The notes beneath the pieces are model-generated. The model worked only from the letters and a program-made list of their open reading frames with translations, was not told where the DNA came from and did not search any database. A stretch of 42,289 nt of DNA from Bacteroidales bacterium. GTDB lineage: Bacteria > Bacteroidota > Bacteroidia > Bacteroidales > WCHB1-69. Position 1 is the stretch's first letter; every line of letters starts with the position of its first letter. The stretch covers positions 1 through 42,289 of the forward strand of contig JAKSMC010000029.1 of NCBI GenBank assembly GCA_024400835.1, read 5' to 3'. Of the stretch, positions 23,273-32,400 are shown in pieces. The position numbers were made by a program, and so were the translations under genes.

Positions 23273-24264
23273 TATTGTTCGTTTTTGATCACTTGTAAAA
23301 TAGTAGTGCCCACCATGCCGAGCGTATTCTTGTCGATATGCTGGATATTGTCGTTCATAGTATGCCAAACGGGGTCGAAGCCCGTACCTGAGGTGGCGTC
23401 ATAGTGAATGATGTCGATCATCGGAATGTTGGAGAATTTGTTCACGTAGTAGTGATCGTCAGTGATGATGCCGCCTGGGGAGTTGAGGAAGACATTGCCA
23501 TAGCCGAGGTCATAAGCGGTGCTCCAGACTTTGGCGACGATGGGTTGGGCATCACGCACGGAGAAGCTTTCCTGCATGAAACAGGGGTTGGCCGAGCCGA
23601 CCATGTCGAGCAGGATGCCGAAGCGGGCATTGTACCCTGGCTGGTGCAGATTCTGCGCCCAATATTGGGCACCGAGGCCCCACCATTCGCCGGTGGGCGC
23701 GTCGTCGCCCTCCTTGGGGCCGTAGTCTTCGGCGTCAAACAGGACGATGTCAACGCCGATGTCAGGGTTCATTTCGCGAAGTTGTCGGGCGACTTCGAGC
23801 AAGACGCCCACGCCGGAAGCGCCGTCGTTGGCACCATCAATGGCCTTGTCGCGGTTAGCCGGATTGGGGTCATGGTCAGCGAACGGGCGCGCATCCCAAT
23901 GTGAGGAGAGCACAATGCGCTCTGCCTTTTCCGGAGCATAGGAGCCAATGATATTGCAAGCGGGCCAGCTTTTGCCATCATACGTCTTTGCCGTGAAATT
24001 CTGGACAAAGGCGGTGTCGCAGAACTCGCCGAGCTTTCTCACCAGGTAGTCGCGGCAATCGTCATGGGCCTTGCTTCCCAACGTGCGCGGACCGAAGTCC
24101 GTCTGCGCTTTCACAAATGCAAATGCGGAATCCATGTTAAAAGCCGGCGGCGTCACCGTCGGCTTTGTATCTTCGTTTGATTTTTTATCTTTGGAATGGC
24201 AGCCTGACAAGCCAAGGCCGCAAATAGTCAGCAGCATACAAACTGCCAGAATGTTTTTCTTCAT
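23272..24264 (-). CDS. M28-family zinc hydrolase lipoprotein, probable glutaminyl-peptide cyclotransferase
   Basis: A lipoprotein signal ends at the lipobox LSGC (Cys22), so the enzyme is tethered to an envelope membrane. The M28 fold is shown by SSHWDARPFADHDP (about 121-132), the metal-site GANDGASGVGVLLE (Asp147), LFDAEDYG (Glu179/Asp180) and a C-terminal VWHTMNDNIQHID. The Trp-rich GEWWGLGAQYWA insert and the W-His pair resemble type II glutaminyl cyclases such as those described from Porphyromonas and related oral Bacteroidota, which convert N-terminal Gln to pyroglutamate. It sits 6 bp after a T9SS cargo gene and overlaps lysC. The cyclase role is inference from motifs and context; an aminopeptidase is the alternative. 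Confidence 0.8.
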   Translation of the reverse strand: MKKNILAVCMLLTICGLGLSGCHSKDKKSNEDTKPTVTPPAFNMDSAFAFVKAQTDFGPRTLGSKAHDDCRDYLVRKLGEFCDTAFVQNFTAKTYDGKSWPACNIIGSYAPEKAERIVLSSHWDARPFADHDPNPANRDKAIDGANDGASGVGVLLEVARQLREMNPDIGVDIVLFDAEDYGPKEGDDAPTGEWWGLGAQYWAQNLHQPGYNARFGILLDMVGSANPCFMQESFSVRDAQPIVAKVWSTAYDLGYGNVFLNSPGGIITDDHYYVNKFSNIPMIDIIHYDATSGTGFDPVWHTMNDNIQHIDKNTLGMVGTTILQVIKNEQ

Positions 24265-24270
24265 AATTCT

Positions 24271-26619
24271 TTACAATACCAGAATGGATCCTTTGTACAT
24301 GGTATAAGTACCGTTATAATCCGTAGTTTTCAGCACCCAGTTGTAAGTCACATTGGTACGCAACTCACCATTCACTCTGCCGTCCCAGCAGAAATTCTTG
24401 TCCTGCGTGTAGTACACCAATTCGCCATAGCGGTCGTAAATCATAAATTCCAAGGATTCAAGCAAACCGCGTTGGATGACCTCCACACAATCGTTCAAGC
24501 CGTCATAGTTGGACGGAGTGATAGCGTTCGGAAGGTTGATGAACGGTTTGCAGGCGTCAATGGTGATTTCATCGCTGGCCACACAGCCGCTTTCATCAGT
24601 GATGGTAACACTATATGTACCAGGGCGTGTAATCGTAATCGTCGCAGCGTTAGGATTCACACCTTCTTCGAAAGTGGTATCGGAATTGTATTTATAGCTC
24701 CAGCGATATGCCATCACGTCAACCGTGGCGTCAACCGACAATGTCGTATGGAAAGCATCGCAGTAATCGTCAGAGGAAAGGACCTCATTGATTCTCGGCT
24801 TTTGGATTTCATAATAGACATAGACCGTGCTATCGCAGCCGTTCCAAGCAGCGCCCGGGTAAACGACAGGACGACGGCCGGGAGAGTTCCAAGTGTACAA
24901 ATCTCCGAATGTGGCAGCATCGTAAACTACAGTTTCCTCGCACGTAATAATCGTATCTTCGGAAGTTGGAGCCGTCACGTATGTAGAATCAAAAGTGATA
25001 TCCATCCACAAAGTATCGAAACAAGTGTTATTGTTATCCGTAATGGCCAGACCGACTGGCATAACAGTATTGCCGTCAACATTGTTGAACGTCACATTGA
25101 ACTCTCTGTCGTTCGCATGTCCGCCATCCAACAAATGAGTCACACCATTTTCATCTTTATAGAGCCACGTACGTTGCCAGGTATCCATATATTCTCTATC
25201 ATATTGTCCAGTAGGACCCGCAGAGGTAACTTCAGGAGTCAACTGGCTGACCAAGCTGCTGTCGCAGAAATGGATGTTGTACGCACAATCTCCAGCATAT
25301 TGACTCCAACCCATAGCAGGATGAAGGTCATAGATTTTCAAATATGCTTTGTACACGAAAGGCACACCCGTCCAAGACTGCATGATACAGCAATAATACG
25401 GCCAGATCTGGTCAGTACTTCTGTTCAGCGTCAGCGTACGCATACCGGAGTTGTCGATAGGCACACGGCCGGAGTTTTCGTCAATGCCGCAGAACCACTC
25501 ATACGTTTTGAATCCCCAAGGAACTTCGAAAAAGATATCATCGGTATTACATACATCACCTTTGATCTTGCCCCCAACCATCTTAGCCGTGAAATACATT
25601 TCGGCCCAGTGGGCAGAAGGTGTACATCCGTGCTTGTGGATTTGGAACTTAACGGTTTGGCCGACATAGTTAGACAAGTCGAAAGCCACAATCGTATAAG
25701 GATAAGCGACGACCTCATAGCCCGTATTACAGCAACTGGAGGTAAGTTGGGCATTCGGGCATTTCATTGGAGCGAAGTCAGGATCCACAAATGAGGGGGT
25801 CATCGTAGTATAGCCGGAGCCGCCAGAGCCTGGTGCAGCGAAGACATATTTGGAATATGGCCAGGCGGTATTAGGTTGGTAATTCGGGTTGTCATTATAG
25901 TTGACATCCCATTTCCCGTGAGGGCCGAAGTTACCATTCACATTGGCGGTAAAAGTATTCGTAGAAGTATTGAAATTGTAATTCGTATAATAGTCATTCG
26001 GATAATAACCCAAATTTAAAAGATTGCCGCTGGCATCCGTCACCGTGATTTCCACCTTAGGGTTAGAAGCAAAATTGTGTGAGGAATTCACCACATTTTG
26101 AAGGACCGTGGTATAGGCTACTAAGAGCACAGGGTGTATGGAATCCGGTTTGAATTGGTAAACGAGTTTCTGGCACTTATTACCGAACTGACCAGAAGAG
26201 GTAAATCTGTCTCCGATTTGGATGACCGTGTCAACATAGCCGCCAGAACCGTCCCAAGCGGAAGCCAGTGTCGGAAGGTGTCTGTTGTAATTTCCCGAAC
26301 CAGGGACTTGTTCATAGCAGGCAGAGCAGTCTTCTCCACTATTGCCAGAAGCCGGTCTGACCACATACGCATGGCTGTGATTGCCCGAACCGTCAGTGGT
26401 GGTAGTAAGGCCCTGCACACCTGCGTTGTTTGCCTCTGTCGTACCTGAAGAAGTGGTATAATAAGCCTGAACCCAGTTCGGCATGTTATGTAACAACATA
26501 AACGTGTTCGGAGAACCGTTGTGTACTCCTGATTGCGCATAGATCGCCGTGGTTCCCATCAATCCGAGAAAAAGGATCAACAAACTTTTAAATGAGAAAT
26601 GCTTTATGTTCATATTCAA
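24271..26619 (-). CDS. Large secreted protein with T9SS type B (gliding-motility-type) C-terminal sorting domain
   Basis: The 782-aa protein has a signal peptide ending IYAQ (cleavage before Gln29). A long N-terminal region resembles the neighbouring protein at 26683-28524 (THAYVRPASG-like, DTVIQIGDRF, LVYQFKPDSIHPVLLV, LLNLGYYP) and has many Cys residues. An Ig/SprB-like module near residues 600-690 (TITRPGTYSVTITDESGCVASDEI) is followed by a type B sorting domain (NLPNAITPSNYDGLNDCV, FMIYDRYGELVYYT, DGRVNGE, VTYNWVLKTTDYNG). It should be exported by the type IX system to the cell surface. The role is unknown. It leads the M28-lysC operon. Confidence 0.88.
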   Translation of the reverse strand: MNMNIKHFSFKSLLILFLGLMGTTAIYAQSGVHNGSPNTFMLLHNMPNWVQAYYTTSSGTTEANNAGVQGLTTTTDGSGNHSHAYVVRPASGNSGEDCSACYEQVPGSGNYNRHLPTLASAWDGSGGYVDTVIQIGDRFTSSGQFGNKCQKLVYQFKPDSIHPVLLVAYTTVLQNVVNSSHNFASNPKVEITVTDASGNLLNLGYYPNDYYTNYNFNTSTNTFTANVNGNFGPHGKWDVNYNDNPNYQPNTAWPYSKYVFAAPGSGGSGYTTMTPSFVDPDFAPMKCPNAQLTSSCCNTGYEVVAYPYTIVAFDLSNYVGQTVKFQIHKHGCTPSAHWAEMYFTAKMVGGKIKGDVCNTDDIFFEVPWGFKTYEWFCGIDENSGRVPIDNSGMRTLTLNRSTDQIWPYYCCIMQSWTGVPFVYKAYLKIYDLHPAMGWSQYAGDCAYNIHFCDSSLVSQLTPEVTSAGPTGQYDREYMDTWQRTWLYKDENGVTHLLDGGHANDREFNVTFNNVDGNTVMPVGLAITDNNNTCFDTLWMDITFDSTYVTAPTSEDTIITCEETVVYDAATFGDLYTWNSPGRRPVVYPGAAWNGCDSTVYVYYEIQKPRINEVLSSDDYCDAFHTTLSVDATVDVMAYRWSYKYNSDTTFEEGVNPNAATITITRPGTYSVTITDESGCVASDEITIDACKPFINLPNAITPSNYDGLNDCVEVIQRGLLESLEFMIYDRYGELVYYTQDKNFCWDGRVNGELRTNVTYNWVLKTTDYNGTYTMYKGSILVL

Positions 26620-26682
26620 ATATTTTTCAAAAAAACAAATGGTAAACGATATAAATGAGTTTTTGTTGCAGTATGAGATGAA

Positions 26683-28524
26683 TTAATTTCTAACTATCTT
26701 TTTAGTGATTTCGCCATTATCAGTGTTAATTTTCAATATATAATTTCCTGCAGGAAGATTGTTCAATGAGACAGATGTCTTGAAGTCGTCAACTTTCTTA
26801 GAAAGCATCACGCGGCCATAGACGTCAAACAGCGTCATTGTCAAAATGCGGTTGGTCTGAGCATCCACAAAAACCTCATCAGATGTCGGATTCGGGTACA
26901 CAAGGATTTCCGACAAGTCCGTATGTTCTTCCACGCCGACATGCGGTTCGCTGGTCACATTGACGTACTGCACGGTGGAGTCCACGCATCTGCCGGAATT
27001 ATCGTAAGCGAACATCACTGCACGATAGACGCCCAGGGTATCATACGTGTGCACCGGGCCGATGGCCGACTGTATCGGGGTGTTGTCGCCGAAATCCCAC
27101 TCAATATGTTGCAACGGAGGGTTCTGGAGCTCGAACGAAGAAGTTGCCGGATTGTAGGTATATTCGTTGTAAATGCTGCAGTCGTTGAATTTGACCGTGT
27201 AATTGTGAGTACTCGGATCCGCCGTGATCTGGTCACACGTAAAGCAGCTGTGTAAATCGTGATACTTGTTCACGTGGCATTCATAAACGATAGGCACGCC
27301 GCCCTGGGTTTTAACCTCACAGCGGTAATAGGGCTGTATGGTGGCGCCATCACCGTAATTCAGGAAAATGTTGTGATGCCCGTCGTAGATTTCCGTATGG
27401 ACGGCGGAAGCGGAGTCGGCGCCTGCATACCAGACATACGAGTTCTCGCTGAAGCCGTTGGGCACAGAGAGCCATACTTCATTATCGCCACAGGCGTTGA
27501 CATCGATATAGCCGCGGATCATCTTGGCTGCGAAATAGCCGTAAGCCCAGTGATAGTTCATCACGCAGGAGTGGGCTTTCACACGGAAGATGACGGTTTT
27601 GTGCTGGCGGGCGGCCTTGCTGAGATCAAAGGCGATCTGGGTGTAGCGGAGCCACTGGCTGTTGCAACCGGAGTGAGACACAGGCACGGCGCTGCTGAAC
27701 TGCGCATACGGGCATTCGGAAACCTCAAAGGCCTTGTTCTCATCGTTCGTGCCGTAATAGTCATATCCCACAGGCGTGGCGAAACAATACGGCAGATGGC
27801 AAGTGGAATTAGTCTCCACAATTGGGACATAGAGGAATCGGGCATAAGGCCAGTAGAACGGGTTGTGATCTTGCGGCACACCGTTCAAATCAGGATAATA
27901 TCCCAAATCAAGGAGATTGTATGCGGAGTCCATCACTTCGACATAGAACTTGGCATTCTGATAAGTCGGGTGGTTGGAGGCTTCGGTAGCAAATGCCAAC
28001 ATCACCAGCAAGACAGACTCATTGGTATCCGGGCGGAACCAATATTCGATAGACTGGCTCTTCTTTCCCTGTTCGACAGGGCCGCCCAATTGGATAACCG
28101 TATCGATAGGGTCGTAAGTAGTGCTCGGTTCGAGGTCCCAGCCACCTTCCGGCAATGTTTTAGACTGTACGTAAGTATTATTGCCGGTTTGATAGCACAT
28201 ACAGGGATCCGTATCCGTATGGGAAGTGATGAAGCGATGGCTCCAGTTCTGGGCAGAGGCTGCGAGGATACCGTTTGTGGCATTGTTGCCTGTTCCGCTA
28301 TAGGTTGAGGCCGTCCAATTAGAAGGATTGTTGCCAGAGCAAGTCCACATAGAATTATCCGTATTGCAGGAGCACCACTGGGAGCCATATTTGCATTTGA
28401 CGTAAGGTGCATTAAACGTCATAAACGTCGGAGGCGTTCCATTGTACGTCACTTGTGCATCTACGTTGCTAAATGTCAACAACATAGAAAGAATTATAAA
28501 AATAATGAGTTTACAATCTTTCAT
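26683..28524 (-). CDS. Secreted Cys-rich protein with PKD domain and T9SS type A sorting domain
   Basis: The 613-aa protein has a signal peptide ending VDAQ (cleavage before Gln24). Its N-terminal ~400 residues are similar in order to the next gene's (VTYNGTPPTFMTFN, RFITSHTDTDPCMCYQ, DTVIQLGGPV, EYWFRPDTNESVLLVML, LLDLGYYPDLNG). A PKD-like domain follows (EWDFGDNTPIQSAIGPVHTYDTLGVYRAVMFAYD), then a type A tail (VYPNPTSDEVFVD, LFDVYGRVMLSKKV, LPAGNYILKI, ITKKIVRN). It is a T9SS cargo protein with unknown function. It has its own -7 box at 28550-28557 and lies 63 bp upstream of its paralogue. Confidence 0.9.
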   Translation of the reverse strand: MKDCKLIIFIILSMLLTFSNVDAQVTYNGTPPTFMTFNAPYVKCKYGSQWCSCNTDNSMWTCSGNNPSNWTASTYSGTGNNATNGILAASAQNWSHRFITSHTDTDPCMCYQTGNNTYVQSKTLPEGGWDLEPSTTYDPIDTVIQLGGPVEQGKKSQSIEYWFRPDTNESVLLVMLAFATEASNHPTYQNAKFYVEVMDSAYNLLDLGYYPDLNGVPQDHNPFYWPYARFLYVPIVETNSTCHLPYCFATPVGYDYYGTNDENKAFEVSECPYAQFSSAVPVSHSGCNSQWLRYTQIAFDLSKAARQHKTVIFRVKAHSCVMNYHWAYGYFAAKMIRGYIDVNACGDNEVWLSVPNGFSENSYVWYAGADSASAVHTEIYDGHHNIFLNYGDGATIQPYYRCEVKTQGGVPIVYECHVNKYHDLHSCFTCDQITADPSTHNYTVKFNDCSIYNEYTYNPATSSFELQNPPLQHIEWDFGDNTPIQSAIGPVHTYDTLGVYRAVMFAYDNSGRCVDSTVQYVNVTSEPHVGVEEHTDLSEILVYPNPTSDEVFVDAQTNRILTMTLFDVYGRVMLSKKVDDFKTSVSLNNLPAGNYILKINTDNGEITKKIVRN

Positions 28525-28549
28525 AAATACTTTAATTTAAAAAAGCTTG

Positions 28550-28557
28550 CAAAAATA
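28550..28557 (-). promoter_or_regulatory. -7 box for the T9SS cargo gene at 28524
   Basis: Reads TATTTTTG on the minus strand, 26 bp before the ATG. Followed by GC as is common for this class. Confidence 0.55.
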
Positions 28558-28579
28558 CATTTTTTTCCGTAAAGGACAA

Positions 28580-28611
28580 AACAAAAAGAGACGATGCTGT
28601 GCATCGTCTCT
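28580..28611 (-). terminator. Rho-independent terminator of the tRNA-Met gene
   Basis: On the minus strand, perfect 11-bp arms (28601-28611 with 28587-28597) close a 3-nt loop and are followed by TTTTTGT. It begins 7 bp past the tRNA 3' end. The stem contains the AGAGACG word of the dispersed GACG hairpin family. Confidence 0.85.
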
Positions 28612-28617
28612 ACAATG

Positions 28618-28691
28618 TGGCGGGGACGGGAATTGAACTCGTGACCTCCGGGTTATGAATCCGACGCTCTAACCGACTGAGCTACCCCGCC
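28618..28691 (-). tRNA. tRNA-Met (anticodon CAT)
   Basis: The minus strand folds as a full cloverleaf: acceptor GGCGGGG/CCCCGCC, D-arm GCTC...GAGC, anticodon loop TTCATAA with CAT at positions 34-36, T-loop TTCAATT. CCA is not encoded. The first pair of the acceptor is G-C, so it is not the initiator type. The last anticodon-stem pair and one T-stem pair look like A-C mismatches. Elongator Met is the default; a tRNA-Ile2 (CAT modified to lysidine) cannot be excluded by eye. Confidence 0.9.
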
Positions 28692-28705
28692 TTTTTTCGA
28701 GGCCG

Positions 28706-28713
28706 CAAAAATA
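28706..28713 (-). promoter_or_regulatory. -7 box for tRNA-Met
   Basis: Reads TATTTTTG on the minus strand, 14 bp before the mature tRNA 5' end, with GCGGCC after it. The spacing fits a short 5' leader. Confidence 0.55.
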
Positions 28714-28868
28714 CACTTTTTTTCATTTGACACAACCTCCTTCGAAGTTTTTTTACTTTATATTGAAAATCAACATATTGCAAAACAAAAAAACTTTTAT
28801 TTAATATTCATCCTGCATAAATCAGACAGGTGCGGACTCCTATTTTTGAAAGAATGCATCAAAAACCC

Positions 28869-28913
28869 ACATCATTTCATCGTTTCATCATTTCATCATT
28901 TCATCATTTCATC
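28869..28913 (-). repeat. 8-bp periodic word array (NNGATGAA)
   Basis: ATC (GAT on the minus strand) falls at 28870, 28878, 28886, 28894, 28902 and 28910, exactly 8 bp apart, with almost no variation between units. The rest of 28714-28980 shows no gene. Confidence 0.7.
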
Positions 28914-28980
28914 AAAAAAATTCTCAATTCTTTTTGGTGACTATATACTTGTTGACCCGATTTCTTTTGATTTTATTATG

Positions 28981-29400
28981 ATTTGGGCGGCCCGGCACCG
29001 CCACGCCCTTCCCAACGCTGTGCCGTCGCGCTTTACGCCCTAACTTGCTGCCCACCCACCATACGCCGTCAGGCGCAAATTTGCTTCCGATCAGCCCAGA
29101 TTCGCTTCCGTACAGACACCCCGTCCTCCCACCCGCACGCAAGTAAATGGGCTCCAATCGCTGCCGCGGCCCTCTATAGCATAGCCCGCAGGTCCTATTC
29201 GCTTCCGATTTGCAGTTGTTTGCTTCTCGGAAAGGCGGCGACAGCACGCTTTGTTCTTCGGCGCAAGCCACTCCGCGCCGCCCCTACCGCACAACGCCAT
29301 CCTTCACCCACAGATTGCGCCCTTCTTTACAGATATTCAACCCCTACGGGGTTGATCAAGGTACGGCTGCGCCGTGATATTTTTATAGGAACAGGTCAAG
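28981..29400. other. GC-rich non-coding segment with phased words and short hairpins
   Basis: This stretch is much richer in C/G than the AT-rich DNA on either side. Open frames on both strands have no recognisable protein and no start signal. It holds two clusters of the phased word in reverse orientation (GC at 29083, 29094, 29104 and at 29201, 29212, 29222) and short hairpins such as AACCCC.TAC.GGGGTT near 29339-29353 and CGGC.TGC.GCCG near 29363-29373. It is probably an accumulation of dispersed intergenic elements between tRNA-Met and the glycogen gene. Confidence 0.5.
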
Positions 29401-29425
29401 TAGTATATAGTAACCTTCTTTTTTG

Positions 29426-29433
29426 TATTTTTG
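29426..29433 (+). promoter_or_regulatory. -7 box for the glycogen synthase/phosphorylase gene
   Basis: TATTTTTG followed by CGCCC, 23 bp before the ATG at 29457. A typical Bacteroidota start region. Confidence 0.6.
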
Positions 29434-29456
29434 CGCCCTTAATTTTTGATATATAT

Positions 29457-32400
29457 ATGAATGCTGATTACATTTTCGAAACTGCCTGGGAAATATGCAA
29501 CAAAGTAGGCGGTATTTATACAGTCTTATCCACTAAAGCGGCCACGGTGGCCAAGCAACTCAACGACCATTATATATGTGTAGGTCCGGACTTGTCGAAG
29601 GAGAACAACGACGATTTCATAGAAGACCAACAGCTTTATCGCAATTGGCGCGAAATCGCCCAGTGCGAAGGCCTCAAGGTCCGCGTGGGACGTTGGAACA
29701 TCTGCGGTTCGCCCATCGTTTTTCTGGTGGATTTCACTCCGTTTTTCGAAAAGAAGAACGAAATACTCACGCAATTCTGGCTCAACTTCCAGTTGGATTC
29801 CATTTCCGGTCAGTGGGACTACATCGAACCTGCCCTGTTCGGCTATGCCGCCGGCCGCGTCATCGAGAGTTTCTACAACTTCTACTGCAGTTCGATGGAC
29901 AAGATCATCGCTCATTTCCACGAATGGATGACGGGCACGGGCATCCTGCATCTCAAGAGCAACTGCCCGCAGATCGCCACTGTGTTCACCACGCATGCCA
30001 CTGTATTAGGACGATGCATCGCCGGCAACGGACTCCCCCTCTACGGCAACATCAGCCAGTACCAACCCGTGGAGACCGCCAAGCGCTTCGGCGTGCAGTC
30101 TAAGTTCTCGCTGGAATCCCTGTCCGCACAGCATGCAGACGCCTACACGACAGTCAGCGACATCACCAACGAGGAGTGCCGGGCATTCTTCTGCAAGCCT
30201 GCCGATGTCATCACCATCAACGGTTTCGAAAACGACTTCGTCCCCAAGGACGAGCAATATACAGCCAAACGCGCCGCCGCACGCCAAACACTGCTTCACG
30301 TGGCCTCATCCCTGATGCAGCAGGAAATCCCAGCAGACGCTCTGCTCGTGGTCAACAGCGGACGCTTCGAATTCAAGAACAAAGGCATTGACGTCTTCAT
30401 CAGAAGTTTGAAAAAGCTTTCCGACGCTAACCCGCATCGCACCGTTGTGGCCTTCCTCACCGTGCCTGCCGGCAACAGCGGCAAACGCGTGGAACTGCTG
30501 CAACGCATGAACCAGCCCATCGGCACAGAGCCTATCACGGGCGACTTCGCCACACACGTGCTGCATGACCCGTTCAACGACCCGATTCTGCGCTCCCTCA
30601 ACGAACTCGGCCTATCCAACGCCCCAGACAGCAACGTTAAAATCGTGTACGTGCCCGTTTATCTGGATGGCAACGACGGCATTTTCGACCTCAGCTATTA
30701 CGACCTGCTCATCGGATTCGATCTCAGCGTGTTCCCATCCTATTACGAGCCGTGGGGCTATACGCCGTTAGAGAGCATCGCATTCGGTGTGCCCACAGTA
30801 ACAACGTCTTTGGCCGGATTCGGTCTCTGGGTCCGCGACCACTTCACCAACCAAAACAGCGTCCGCGTCATTGAGCGCACGGACACCAACGACGAAGAAG
30901 TCGTCGACAACATCGCCAAGGCCATCACCGATTACAGCAACTGCACGCCTGAAGAGAAACGCGCCATCGACGCCATGGCCATGCAGATTGCCCAGAAAGC
31001 ACTCTGGACCAACCTGTTTGACAACTACAAAGCCGCTTACGAAATAGCATTGGAAAAAAGCAATACGCGTTACGAATTATATCAAAACAAAACCTCCAAC
31101 ATGGTCGGCATTGAAAAACACATCAACCGCGAAACGCCCGAATGGCACCGCATCTCCATCAAGTCTCACCTTCCTGAAACATTGCAGAAGTTAGAAGAAA
31201 TTGCCAGCAACATGTGGTGGAGTTGGACCTACGAAGCCCGTGAACTTTTCGAAGAAATCGCCGGTCCTACCCTCTGGCACGATTGTCAGGAAAATCCTGC
31301 ATATCTGTTGCAGGTGCTGCCTTTGGACAGGTTGGAGAACTTCGCCCAGAACGAAGATTACCTCAAAGCGTTGGACAACGTATACGCCCGTTTCCGCACC
31401 TATATGGACACCCCGTGTTCCAGACCGGAGCAGCGCATCGCATACTTCAGCATGGAGTTCGGTATCAGCAACGAGCTCAAGATTTTCTCCGGCGGTTTAG
31501 GAATGCTGGCAGGTGACTACCTCAAGGAGGCTTCCGACTGCAATGTCAACATGTTAGGCGTTGGTTTGCTCTACCGTTACGGATATTTCACCCAGCAGAT
31601 TTCCGCCCGTGGCGAACAAATAAACCTCTATCCTCCGCAAAGTTTCTCCAAGCTGCCGATCACGCCGCTGAAAGATGAAAACGGCGATTGGCTGAAGATC
31701 AGTCTGGCGCTGCCCGGCCGCAATCTCTACGCACGTATCTGGCGTGTTGACGTGGGCCGCATTCCATTGTATCTCATGGACACCGACTTCGACGAGAACT
31801 GGAACGAAGACCGCGGAGTGACGGCCACGCTTTACGGCGGAGACCAGGAGAACCGTCTCAAACAGGAATTGCTTCTCGGCGTCGGCGGTATGCGCATGCT
31901 CGAACTGTTAGGCGAGAAACCCACATTGTTCCATCTGAACGAGGGCCACGCCGCATTCCTGAGCCTCGAACGCATATACCAAATCATGCAGCACGAGCAC
32001 GTGAACATGGCCATGGCCACAGAATTGGTCAAGGCCTCCTCATTGTACACGACACACACTCCGGTGCCTGCCGGCCACGATGCCTTCAGCGAAGACCTGA
32101 TGCGCACCTATTTCGCAAGTTATCCGGCACGTTACAATATCACATGGGAATCCTTTATGGGCTTCGGACGCAAGCGCGACGATTACACAAACGACAAGTT
32201 TTCGATGAGCATCTTAGCCTGCCACTTCTCGCAAGAAGTCAACGGTGTGAGCCGCATTCACGGCCGCGTTTCCCAGGAGATGTTCGCAGACCTTTACGAA
32301 GGCCGTTTTGCCGAAGAGTCACACATCGGCTATGTCACCAACGGTGTCCACTACCCCACTTGGGCGCACCGCAAATGGCAGAAGCTGCATAACGAAGTCT

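Noticed and set aside
23272..23368. Longer start for aspartate kinase
   Set aside because: It lies inside the M28 gene, and the conserved start VKIFKFGGASV follows the ATG at 23270-23272.
24472..25794. Long plus-strand open frame (440 aa)
   Set aside because: It is opposite the T9SS type B gene, has no recognisable domain, and lacks a start signal.
27259..28308. Long plus-strand open frame (349 aa)
   Set aside because: It mirrors the T9SS type A cargo gene and has no independent evidence.
28869..28913. CRISPR array
   Set aside because: Units are 8 bp with no spacers; no cas genes are in the window.
28983..29456. In-frame extension of the glycogen gene giving a 1562-aa protein
   Set aside because: The extension begins at TTG, reads through dispersed repeats, and the ETAWEICNKVGG synthase opening follows the ATG at 29457, which has its own promoter box.
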